64,000 bases of DNA from assembly GCA_026874595.1 (NCBI GenBank), contig CM049311.1, forward strand, positions 6,361,676-6,425,675. Direction: 5' to 3'. Below, in pieces: positions 45,501 to 50,522 of this stretch (position 1 is the first letter of the stretch; each line of letters starts with the position of its first letter). The notes under the pieces were generated by a model that ran no database searches, had not been told where the DNA came from, and saw only the letters and a program-made list of their open reading frames with translations. This DNA comes from Sipunculus nudus. Its lineage: Eukaryota > Annelida > Sipuncula > Golfingiida > Sipunculidae. The translations under genes were made by a program, and so were the position numbers.

Positions 45501-47062
45501 ACATCTTCGGAAATCAGTGGGCGCTTATTTCCCACAGGTGCTGTAACACTTGGCTTGCTGGTACACTTCTTATAGTGATTCTCCATTCTGCATGCTTTAG
45601 GTAGCTGTTTACTTTTGCAGTAGTTGCATTCAACCATCATTTTTCCATCTGTCTGGACTTCTGTGTAGTGAGCCCATACTGGCTTCCTATTCCTGCCACC
45701 CTTGTACATTATAAAATCATCAAACTGACAAACTGAGAACAGTGACACTGACACTTTATCTCACTCATCCAGACTGAGGCAGATCAGTTATGTCAATGTT
45801 TTATATGGTCAGGTTATATCAGCCCTCCTCTAGACCAGTAACTAAGTAATCTACTCATTAGTGAGCAGTTACTCAAAATGAACTCAGCTTGAGCTCATCT
45901 TAATTACTCAGCTGGAAAACCAACCCCACAGTGCAGGCACCACTGGAGTGTGAGTTGATGTTGAGTTCATCCTAATTACTCAGCTCAACTGTCCAAGCCA
46001 AACTCCACCCCTGCAGGGTATGTACTCATGTTGAGTTCATCCTAATTATTCACCCAAACACCAGCTCAAGTCCACTGGAGTGTGAGTTGATGTTGAGTTC
46101 ATCCTAATTACTCAGCTCAACTGTCCAAGCCAAACTCCACCCCTGCAGGGTATGTACTCATGTTGAGTTCATCCTAATTATTCAGCCAAACACCAGCTCA
46201 ACTCTACAAGCCAAACTCCATCCCTGCAGTGTATGTACTCATCTTAATCACTCAGCAGAAGCCAAGCCTTCAGCACCAGCAACAACAACTCGGCTAAAGA
46301 CTATACCATCCAGCCCCATCACTCAAATCACATAACAATCACCTACTAAGGGTCTGTTTACAAGCTTTTTATATAACAAAAGTTGTCTCTCTGATTTGCA
46401 CAAATATGATATGCCAAAATGTCACTTGAACAACGTGAATGACAGGTATGTTGTAAATCTATTTCTTCCCTGGGAAGAAATGGTGGGAAGAAAGTATTTC
46501 TTCCCTTCCGGGAAGAAAGTATTTCTTCCCTTCCCTTCCCTTCCCTCCGGGAAGATTGTGCCAACCCTGAAAATAATGAGTATCGGCCTTTTTCAGGAAA
46601 CAATTTATTTTGCGACACCCGTTGTGCATAAGGTACCGGCGGTAGGCTGAAGCCCGCGTTCTATAGTTCTGCTGAAAAGCCTTTCATGGCTTTAGTGGAT
46701 TATTAGATGGTTTCATCCAGTTTATACCTATGTTGGCTAAATAATAATGCAGGACGGAGTCTATACTCGGGTCTTATGACCTAACTTGGCAAGAGCTAGG
46801 ATAGGCCAGTAGCACTTATCCATTCATCAGGGAGACGGATGAACACTACCGTGGGCGATATTATAAGAATACATGGAGCACGATAGGTAAGCGTGCGGGA
46901 ACAACTGCTGCGCGTGACTGATTTACCTTTATCTCTGATGACGAAGCATTCTTTGATTGGTCCTACGTCACTGAACACTGATTCCAAAGTTTCATTTGTT
47001 GTTGAGTACGGCAGATTCCTCACAAATATTGTGTTCCCATGTGGAATCGTCTGCCCGGCCAT
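8349..47062 (-). CDS. RBM28: RBM28 (NOP4 orthologue), nucleolar multi-RRM protein, 19 coding exons, 3' end missing
   Basis: RBM28/NOP4 is a nucleolar RNA-binding protein needed for 60S ribosomal subunit maturation. CDS exons, in transcription order: 47062-46927, 32422-32374, 31895-31780, 29513-29309, 28650-28520, 28021-27927, 27238-27163, 24384-24292, 23870-23802, 17972-17688, 16951-16870, 14263-14154, 13830-13757, 12884-12746, 12306-12242, 11688-11533, 9834-9685, 9269-9195, 8636-8349. Every junction is GT/AG and the phases join into one 798-codon frame. Domains: RRM1 about 10-90 (RNP2 IFVRNL, RNP1 KGFGYVKF); degenerate RRM-like unit about 148-225; RRM3 about 234-318 (LIIRNL, LGFAFVNY); acidic Asp/Ser/Glu linker 324-418; RRM4 about 440-530 (VFIRNI, KGCAFVRF); RRM5 about 594-695 (LCIHNI, RGFAFINF); basic Lys/Arg/Gln tail 703-798. 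The order, the REGMIRPGT-type linker and the GRPVAVDWA ending match RBM28. The stop codon was not found. Human RBM28 is about 760 residues. Confidence 0.93.
9195..9269 (-). CDS. RBM28: RBM28 exon 18 (end of RRM5)
   Basis: Encodes RLIVEFSVENKAALQAKERK and then LQRIQ. The RLIVEFSxE motif is conserved at the end of the last RRM in this family. Acceptor TTCACAG; donor CAG|GTAAGT. Confidence 0.9.
9685..9834 (-). CDS. RBM28: RBM28 exon 17 (RRM5 RNP1)
   Basis: Encodes CRIMRDLKQVNSKGVAKSRG and then FAFINFTEHEHALQALRSTN. RNP1 is RGFAFINF. Acceptor GTTACAG; donor AAG|GTACCT, phase 0 at both ends. Confidence 0.9.
9835..11532. other. RBM28 intron 16, no distinct feature
   Basis: AT-rich intron sequence. 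No element termini, RNA gene or coding region seen. Confidence 0.4.
11533..11688 (-). CDS. RBM28: RBM28 exon 16 (start of RRM5)
   Basis: Encodes VETMKRQKLKNPNMFISKTR and then LCIHNIPVPVKDDKLRKIFL onward. Contains RNP2 of the last RRM. Acceptor GACTTAG; donor GAG|GTGAGC. Confidence 0.9.
12242..12306 (-). CDS. RBM28: RBM28 exon 15 (linker)
   Basis: Encodes MIRPGTQAAQGLSQTDLNRR and then MK. With exon 14 it gives REGMIRPGTQAAQG, matching the RBM28 linker between the last two RRMs. Acceptor TTGCCAG; donor AAA|GTGAGT. Confidence 0.88.
12746..12884 (-). CDS. RBM28: RBM28 exon 14 (end of RRM4)
   Basis: Encodes DGGITLDGRRLVISVALPRE, then a Lys-rich helix and DNRNLYLAREG, a segment strongly conserved in RBM28. 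The donor GGGA|GTGAGT leaves phase 1. Confidence 0.9.
13491..13545. repeat. short dispersed repeat, copy 1
   Basis: The sequence 'attgttacaggataaaactg' and its surroundings recur at 54,088-54,135 ('attgttacaggataaactga'), about 40 kb away next to the YHYH cluster. The length is about 45 bp. Its nature is unknown. Confidence 0.45.
13757..13830 (-). CDS. RBM28: RBM28 exon 13 (RRM4 RNP1)
   Basis: Encodes CAFVRFKKKEDAEKVIELSQ and then DESQ. The RNP1 spans the exon 12/13 junction (KGCAFVRF). Acceptor TTTTCAG; donor CAG|GTGTGT. Confidence 0.9.
14154..14263 (-). CDS. RBM28: RBM28 exon 12 (RRM4 helix 1 and strand 2)
   Basis: Encodes NISFDTEEDELKEEMAKYGA and then VFYCKLVIDEDTEHSKG. Acceptor TTTGTAG; donor AAAG|GTATTG. 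Confidence 0.9.
14684..16854 (+). mobile_element. element F: non-autonomous element, GCGAACCTGTG subterminal repeats
   Basis: It starts AACAAG overlapping the palindrome GGCCTACAGGCC (14,689-14,700). GCGAACCTGTG follows at 14,705-14,715, and its exact reverse complement CACAGGTTCGC is at 16,841-16,851, followed by TAA. Inside are tandem units of about 280-300 bp (about 14,880-15,840) containing 'ggtggcaccacc' and 'gagatatgag', which also occur in element G. Near the 3' end 'gacgacgcacgacacacgac' replaces the GGAC-rich tail of elements A to D. It sits in RBM28 intron 11 and ends 15 bases before that intron's 5' splice site. Confidence 0.7.
15998..16052. repeat. TCTAGAC palindromic minisatellite
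   Basis: TGTCTAGA/TCTAGACA-type units repeat about six times in 55 bases, inside element F. Each unit contains the TCTAGA palindrome, so neighbouring units can pair in several registers. Confidence 0.6.
16870..16951 (-). CDS. RBM28: RBM28 exon 11 (start of RRM4)
   Basis: Encodes DSGLPKAKRKQTSNRESDVR and then DGRTVFIR. A basic stretch that may act as a nuclear localisation signal precedes RNP2. Donor TTAG|GTAAAT at 16,869-16,868. A transposable element (F) begins only 15 bases into the intron. Confidence 0.88.
17688..17972 (-). CDS. RBM28: RBM28 exon 10 (Asp/Ser/Glu-rich linker)
   Basis: Encodes DKSQPPKAAEEDGDSSSEDE and then about 75 residues that are almost only D, S and E, with many S-D/E-x-E casein kinase 2-like sites. 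Long acidic linkers are typical of nucleolar proteins. The antisense of the GAT/GAC/TCA-rich DNA gives an artefactual His-rich frame. Acceptor TTGTAG; donor TCAG|GTATTT. Confidence 0.9.
18689..19863 (+). mobile_element. element G2: GTATCCGCC family, nested in A
   Basis: It starts ACTAGAATACGGGTA, shared with element G. It ends in a hairpin at 19,831-19,860 whose arms are GTATCCGC-AAAAC and GTTTTGGCGGATAC. Internal units of about 280-290 bp with 'ggtggcgccacc' and 'cggtcaaacggttcc' match element G. This is the innermost layer of the nest H > A > G2. Confidence 0.68.
19868..21800 (+). repeat. tandem array of about 340-bp units in element A
   Basis: About six units, marked by ggtggcgccacc-like sites near 19,868, 20,209, 20,550, 20,886, 21,222 and 21,560. 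Each carries 'gatatgggtaacagagacc' and 'gattctaggtccag'. Two to three units of the same type occur in element C (30,200-31,090). Short open frames here repeat with the unit and are not genes. Confidence 0.7.
21908..23200 (+). repeat. tandem array of about 290-bp units in element H
   Basis: Units contain 'gcatccacaatctttttaaa', 'tgaccttgacctttgacctc' and 'ggcaggtgaactatatgtgc', recurring at about 292-bp spacing (for example 22,380 and 22,672). Non-coding. Confidence 0.65.
23802..23870 (-). CDS. RBM28: RBM28 exon 9 (end of RRM3)
   Basis: Encodes GRPVAVDWAVARELYQQQVQ, strand 4 of RRM3 and the conserved VDWA segment. The upstream intron (minus strand) holds no element. The downstream intron holds the nested element stack at 18,155-23,668. 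Confidence 0.9.
24292..24384 (-). CDS. RBM28: RBM28 exon 8 (RRM3 RNP1)
   Basis: Encodes DGKKLGFAFVNYINITAASK followed by ALKALNGSSIQG. It carries RNP1 (LGFAFVNY) and helix 2. Acceptor CATTCAG; donor CAAG|GTGAGA. Confidence 0.9.
25184..27097 (+). mobile_element. element B: GCTCAGCTGAC family
   Basis: Starts AACAAG with a palindrome related to element A (aacccatgggtc). GCTCAGCTGA is at 25,208-25,217 and GTCAGCTGAGC at 27,084-27,094, in a hairpin, followed by TAA. A GGAC-rich tract (27,025-27,055) precedes the hairpin. The body differs from A and C but matches D ('gatattaggcagccttgaag', 'gtttcaaaacgtgcc'). It lies in RBM28 intron 7. Confidence 0.72.
27163..27238 (-). CDS. RBM28: RBM28 exon 7 (RRM3 helix 1)
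   Basis: Encodes CQEEELKKLFEKYGQLTEVK followed by IPTKQ. Acceptor TTTCAG; donor AAG|GTGATA. Confidence 0.9.
27927..28021 (-). CDS. RBM28: RBM28 exon 6 (start of RRM3)
   Basis: Encodes NKLQAVLQSEQHFSKKLSKR and then GRLIIRNLSFK. The GRLIIRNLSFK signature is highly characteristic of RBM28/NOP4. Acceptor ATTCAG; donor CAAG|GTGAGA, phase 0. Confidence 0.9.
28520..28650 (-). CDS. RBM28: RBM28 exon 5 (degenerate RRM)
   Basis: Encodes SKTRGFVKIQHSALEGNNTV onward to ASRRLSKQALKG. The strand and helix pattern of an RRM can be followed, but the aromatic RNP1 consensus is poor. Acceptor CTTGCAG; donor AAAG|GTAAAAG. Confidence 0.88.
29309..29513 (-). CDS. RBM28: RBM28 exon 4 (acidic linker, start of degenerate RRM)
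   Basis: Encodes an Asp/Glu/Lys linker followed by KTVVVSGFPTGTSVADLEKT, which resembles the first strand and helix of an RRM. Acceptor ATGCAG; donor TTTAG|GTAAGT. Confidence 0.88.
29880..31367. mobile_element. inverted-repeat element interrupted by element C
   Basis: Sequence 29,880-29,914 ('aatgactgacacctttt' at its inner end) and 31,333-31,367 ('aaaaggtgtcaaccattt' at its inner end) are inverted copies about 34 bp long with a few mismatches. They bracket element C. This suggests an older inverted-repeat element or foldback into which C inserted almost at the edge of one arm. Confidence 0.6.
29915..31288 (+). mobile_element. element C: GCTCAGCTGAC family
   Basis: Starts AACAAG, then TGACCCATGGGTCA (29,921-29,934) and a diverged GCTCAGCCAAC. 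It ends GTCAGCTGAGC (31,275-31,285) in a hairpin, followed by TAA. The internal 340-bp unit type is shared with element A. It lies in RBM28 intron 3. Confidence 0.72.
31780..31895 (-). CDS. RBM28: RBM28 exon 3 (end of RRM1, Lys-rich linker)
   Basis: Encodes DDAEAAVKKKFQVEGRKLFV and then a run of lysines. It closes RRM1 (helix 2 and strand 4) and opens a basic linker. Acceptor TTTTTACAG; donor AATG|GTAAG. Confidence 0.9.
32374..32422 (-). CDS. RBM28: RBM28 exon 2 (RRM1 RNP1)
   Basis: A 49-bp exon encoding GVTDKCKGFGYVKFGI, the RNP1 strand of RRM1. Acceptor TTTGACAG and donor AG|GTAAGT are both strong. Confidence 0.9.
32753..32856. repeat. perfect 26-bp foldback
   Basis: The arm at 32,753-32,778 begins acagaattttttgtc. 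Its exact 26-bp reverse complement is at 32,831-32,856, with a 52-base spacer. As RNA it would form a long hairpin within RBM28 intron 1 (either strand). Confidence 0.7.
32855..33545. repeat. 'gggtaaaaccc' palindrome-rich repeat pair
   Basis: Two blocks, about 32,857-32,905 and 33,440-33,540, share phrases such as 'taaaacccaggttt' and 'ggtaaaataggttt'. They are direct, imperfect copies rich in TTTACC/GGTAAA palindromes. With the adjacent foldback this may be a decayed element. Confidence 0.45.
33786..33870. repeat. dispersed repeat, inverted relative to 46,668-46,742
   Basis: 'gggtataaactggctgaaac' and 'taagccatgaaaggct' here match the reverse complement of 46,668-46,742 with few differences. 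Both copies lie in RBM28 intron 1, about 13 kb apart and in opposite orientation. Confidence 0.5.
34274..37673. mobile_element. element E: GGCATACAC inverted-repeat element hosting D
   Basis: GGCATACAC at 34,279-34,287 is inverted at 37,660-37,668 as GTGTATGCC. Related 'cgactcaactcaact' blocks lie inside both ends (34,300-34,430 and 37,560-37,650). The interior is occupied by element D. Excluding D it would be about 0.8 kb. No transposase recognised. Confidence 0.55.
34457..37082 (+). mobile_element. element D: GCTCAGCTGAC family, nested in E
   Basis: Starts AACAAG with a diverged palindrome (gacctatgggtc). GCTCAGCTG is at 34,481 and GTCAGCTGAGC at 37,069-37,079, in a hairpin with AGCTCAGATGAC. 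A GGAC-rich tract (37,000-37,035) precedes it. Two tandem internal units (about 35,690-36,300 and 36,360-36,990) match the body of element B. Confidence 0.7.
39229..40810 (-). mobile_element. element G: GTATCCGCC family, nested in L
   Basis: Read on the minus strand it starts ACTAGAATACGGGTAGTCG at 40,810. It has a 5' palindrome (GTAGTCG and CGACTAC arms, 40,780-40,798), then GTATCCGCC (40,777-40,769). It ends in a 3' hairpin at 39,261-39,232 with GTATCCGC/GCGGATAC arms. A CpG-rich run of GCC/GGC (39,280-39,293) lies just inside the 3' end. Inside are about four to five units of 280 bp. Confidence 0.7.
39361..40740 (-). repeat. 280-bp tandem array in element G
   Basis: Units repeat at exactly 280 bp around 39,694, 39,974 and 40,254, with partial units either side. 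Each has 'aggtggcgccacctacat' and 'aatggtggcgccacctgc' palindromes and 'ccgtttgaccgatcagg'. The low divergence indicates recent amplification or homogenisation. Similar units occur in F and G2. Confidence 0.8.
41985..42380 (+). mobile_element. tRNA-derived SINE-like repeat, two tandem copies
   Basis: An RNA polymerase III A box TAGCAAAGCGG (42,037-42,047) is followed 32 bases later by a B box GGTTCGGAACC (42,080-42,090). The unit starting 'acagggtgacataaaagggg' is repeated about 267 bp downstream (42,254 on), with the A box region partly deleted. It is a SINE head, not a functional tRNA: I could not fold a full cloverleaf. Confidence 0.55.
42494..42531. repeat. (TA)n microsatellite
   Basis: About 19 uninterrupted TA units. 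Confidence 0.9.
44345..44447 (-). mobile_element. tRNA-like SINE head
   Basis: Read on the minus strand, 'gtagcaagtaaggctc' (A box-like) is followed by 'ctaatctagagatcgtagg' and the B box GGTTTGATTCC. The layout is that of a tRNA-derived SINE promoter head. Mismatches in the boxes and no clear acceptor stem argue against a functional tRNA gene. Confidence 0.5.
44650..45340. mobile_element. hAT-like non-autonomous element
   Basis: Terminal inverted repeats: AGGGTTCTCCACTAG at 44,650-44,664 and CTAGTGGAGAACACT ending at 45,340. A 7-base match GGAATTC abuts both ends (44,643-44,649 and 45,341-45,347), close to the 8-bp duplication typical of hAT elements. The interior is non-coding. It abuts a BED-type hAT transposase fragment on its right. 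Confidence 0.55.
45342..45709 (-). pseudogene. N-terminal fragment of a hAT-type transposase (BED zinc finger)
   Basis: Starting at MYKGGRNRKPVWAHYTEVQ, the frame has a BED-type zinc finger (W-x-H-Y, then C-x2-C and H-x4-C over about residues 10-50). A basic linker follows, then IDQNLARFFFACNVPFS, a segment typical just after the BED finger in hAT/DUF659 transposases. The reading frame ends at the hAT-like element at 44,650-45,340, and no catalytic domain is present on either strand beyond it. About 120 of the usual 600 or more residues remain. It could also be the BED exon of a domesticated gene, but no splice context supports that. Confidence 0.65.
45880..46260. repeat. 132-bp tandem repeat
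   Basis: 'cactggagtgtgagttgatg' occurs at 45,941 and 46,073, and 'gttgagttcatcctaatta' recurs between. About 2.5-3 units. Non-coding. Confidence 0.7.
46456..46560. repeat. TTCTTCCC/GGGAAGAA palindromic cluster
   Basis: Several short palindromes (tttcttccctgggaagaaa and similar) follow one another within 100 bases, with a CTTCC run at the end. It lies in RBM28 intron 1 about 0.4 kb from exon 1. Confidence 0.6.
46927..47062 (-). CDS. RBM28: RBM28 exon 1 (start codon, RRM1 N-terminal half)
   Basis: The ATG is at 47,062-47,060. The exon encodes MAGQTIPHGNTIFVRNLPYS and continues to IRDK, which includes RNP2 of RRM1. The donor AAAG|GTAAAT follows 46,927 and leaves phase 1. The next intron, about 14.5 kb, is the longest in the gene. 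Confidence 0.9.
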
Positions 47063-49908
47063 CGTGAAACGGGAAAATATAACAGCAATTGACATGGTAA
47101 CACACCAGCTACAACCAGTGTAAAAATAACAGTTTATCCACTGGTTTTCAAGGAACTTTTGTATGCAGAACATAAGTATCCAATGAAAGTTATTGTATCT
47201 GACACACTAAATAAACAAATCTGCCCATTTTTTATTAATTTTTCAATCATTTTAAAAAAGGATTTTCCTTTGCATCCATTGTATGGCACATGTAGCCTAA
47301 TTGCCAATAACTGAATAAGTTTACTTTCTGAACAAAATAAGCTCAGGGGAATTACAGTGTACATGTATTGTAAAAATTATTGAGTAAATGTACAATACTA
47401 ATGCAGCTTATGTTTTGTTGGTTGTGAAAAAATTTATATCTATAGCTGCCGCTTCGTTATTTTCTGGAAATTTTCCATTTACATATAAAAACTTTAAAAT
47501 AAATAAATATGACTTTCTTCATGTTTCTCATTTCGAAGCATTACCGATATTTTATAAAGCCATACATTTAATTACTTTTAAATTATCCTTATTTTTTTTT
47601 TCGGCTCACGCATCATTATAGGGGGTTTTCACTTAATCAAAACTTATAGTTAAAATAATCTTCAAAAACTTTATATTATCAGATAAAAAGGCTATGAAAA
47701 CTTCAAGATGTTACATGAGTGTCTTGGTCATAATTTTGTTATGATGAGTCTAATGACAGTGTTTAACAGGACAATTTAATATTTTGCAATTCTTTGATTA
47801 AAATATGTACTGTATTTGCGATCTAGTGGCAGTCATATCTAATAGCTAGTACAACCCGTAACATATCAACACAGAATATGTTGTGAAGTGTACATAATGA
47901 CTGTATATCTACAATGCCAATCCCTATGTAAAGTTTAAATAATTGACTTTATAGATAGACATAGAATTAGAAATATCAAAGTGCGCTTTTATAATAAAGT
48001 ATATAATAAATTAAATTGAAGGTTTGCATGGTCTGCAACAACAACTGCTGATTATAAATAAATCAGACGAAATTGTCTAGGAATCCCCTTTTCTGCAACT
48101 CAGCCTTTTTTCATATAAAAAAATATGTTTTACATATATATAGCAAGCTTTTAACAATATAGCTAAACATTCTAAACATCGCCCAAAGCATTTTCTCAAC
48201 AAAATTCTCGGCTTGTTTAAGGTGTTACAGAAGCTATGTAAAGTTTAATTTTTCTTTGTCTTATCTTAACTTTTATGGTATAAGGTATATTTATTTATTT
48301 ACAACGAAATACATCAATTAATTCATTCCTCAATGAAATAATGTAGCTGATTTTGGAAATACAACAATAATATGAACATATTTTGTGGATACAATTAAAA
48401 TTAAATCATCCACATATTTTACTTCTTTAATTCCATAGAAATTATTTTAAGTACAACGGTAATCATCTCTTAAATACTAAATACAAAAAATAATGAACAG
48501 ACACAAAAAGTCGTAAACTACTATTATATCGCGATATAAAAGTATCAACAAGACTGGCAGGATAGTATAAAAAAAATCTTTCAGTATATGCATAGGTTAT
48601 ACACTTCAATAAACACAAGCATTCTTCGAAACCTTTACCCGGCAGGCATATCCGCTTTACTATTTAGGTAGGGCCTACATATGTTGCCTTAGATCAGTTA
48701 GGAATATGGAGCAATGCCAGTTCTATAGGGGCGAGTTTCTGAAGCCTGGCGATGTTTTATTGTGAGTTCAAGGACTGTCTGTTTGAAAATTAATATTTGA
48801 CAGCGAATACAGCCTTTGCCCTTCAAATTCTGTCCGTATATCAACTGAATTTAAATTTATTAACTATTCAGAAATGGGAAATCTTTACACTTTGACTCAA
48901 ATAGACTTCTGAAGATCATGCAAATTATCAGTTTTAAATCAAATTAGATGACAAAAATTGTATCCACAAACAAATGCTAATTTGTGTCAGTACAGTAATA
49001 AATTACAACAAAGTCAACCACGGTTTCGTCTGCGTGTGTAAGTATCATTGAGAAGTGCTGACCTTACCCCAAAAGGTCATAGCCCTACGTGGTATAAAAC
49101 GTGGTATATATGTCTGGCTATATCCCACGGGTAACCCGTAACCTACAATGACGACGTCGCTTGGGATGTGCTAATAGTGTCAACTTATCCATTGCAGATA
49201 TCAATTGGAATATCGCATGATTTCCAGATAGCAACATACAGTGTTTATCGTAAAATGAATAAAACTTGTTGGACCATGTCTGGTCACCCGCTATGGTTTC
49301 CTTGTTTGTAACATTGGAGACGGGAACGTGTAAACATATGCCCCAGGGTTCTCCTTACATACAAATCACCCGAGAAGATACCGCCGGATTTTAAAACAGG
49401 TAACATACCAGGTGAACATTTAGACTTTGAAAAACCAATGTCAAGGGAAATAAAATGTTATCACGTAAGATAAAGGATGTTTGAAATACAAATACTGATT
49501 ATTATTTGTTTAACTTATCTATTTTAATTATTGTTTTGCTTTCCATGTTTGCTTTTGCTTTAATCTCATATTGTACATAAGTTCACATTTACGGTCGCGA
49601 AAAGGAGTTTATATTAATATTTAAGCATATCTGTAACATTTTCACCTTCATTTTTTCTTCCAAAGCTTTGTAAATATTTAAGGGGTTTATACATTAATAG
49701 TTCAGCATATCTGTAGCATTTTAATCTTCATTTTTGTCGTTTAAAAGCTTTGTAAAACTTATTTCTGGACTTTCAGTTATAGATTAACTGTAATAGAGGA
49801 GTAGCCAGGAACCAGTATAAATGATACTTTTCAGGCGGCATAGACAACCCGCTTTTGCTCACACGTGGATTTATTTGTTGTGGTGACCCTCGGTATAATA
49901 TGTGTATA
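47063..49908. other. intergenic region between RBM28 and the YHYH genes
   Basis: It holds the RBM28 promoter (minus strand, just above 47,063) and AT-rich DNA with no recognised gene. Two weak signals for the downstream plus-strand gene are listed separately: TATAAAA near 49,090 and a donor-like AACAG|GTAACA at 49,397-49,404. Confidence 0.45.
49088..49404 (+). promoter_or_regulatory. possible TATA box and 5' non-coding exon for the plus YHYH gene
   Basis: GGTATAAAACG near 49,088 is a TATA-like sequence. About 300 bases on, ttaaaacag|gtaacatacc is a good 5' splice site. The coding exon at 50,305 is preceded by an acceptor-like CATTTTCTAG, so an upstream non-coding exon is expected. Assignment is inference without transcript data. 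Confidence 0.25.
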
Positions 49909-50275
49909 CAGGGGCGTCAATATAGGGGATGGGGGTATATACCCGCCACCCCCCACAGTTTTTGGCAAGGGGGGATGGTTAATGTATCTCCCCCCTATTC
50001 CGAGAATAATATTTATATATTGCAAATGAAATATATCAGTTATTACAATAATATACTTTGGTGCCATTTATCAGTTTACTTCGAAATATTACATCATCTA
50101 ATACTTGAAACATAATACCTTTTTTTTTAAACCATTTACATAATTTTAAAATATTTGAAATCTGATTAAGTATATATATTTGAAAGTGCTACGCAGAAGC
50201 TTTAAAGTTATATATATGTGTGTGTGGGTGTGTGTCTGCAAACCCCCCCCCCCCGAAGATAAACTGACGCCAGTG
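49909..50275. mobile_element. element M: 367-bp inverted-repeat element next to a splice acceptor
   Basis: CAGGGGCGTCAATAT at the left end and ...AACTGACGCCAGTG at the right end are imperfect terminal inverted repeats. TGTATA flanks both sides (49,903-49,908 and 50,276-50,281), a target-site duplication. It ends 15 bases before the AG of the acceptor of the plus YHYH gene's first coding exon. The minus paralogue has the same 'tgtatgtctacatta' sequence without the insertion. Confidence 0.65.
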
Positions 50276-50296
50276 TGTATATCTATCATTTTCTAG

Positions 50297-50522
50297 AACT
50301 TATTATGCTTGCCGCGTTCGCTAAGATCATCTTGTTCCTAGAAGGCACAAATGCGCTGACTTCATTTGAATACGATGAATTTATCATCAATGGTGTAAAT
50401 TTGCGCTTGACGTCACCAAATGCGTATACCATCGAATCAGACGGCCTACCTGACCATCAGCCTGGAGAGTCTCCCGGAAACGGAAATCCAAACAGTTTCA
50501 GAAAGCAAAACCATGTATTTAG
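50297..50522 (+). CDS. plus YHYH gene, first coding exon (ATG at 50,305)
   Basis: The acceptor CATTTTCTAG ends at 50,296 and the ATG is at 50,305. The paralogue has the homologous acceptor and ATG, supporting this start over the GTG upstream. CDS length 218 nt. Donor TTTAG|GTAGGT. Confidence 0.8.
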
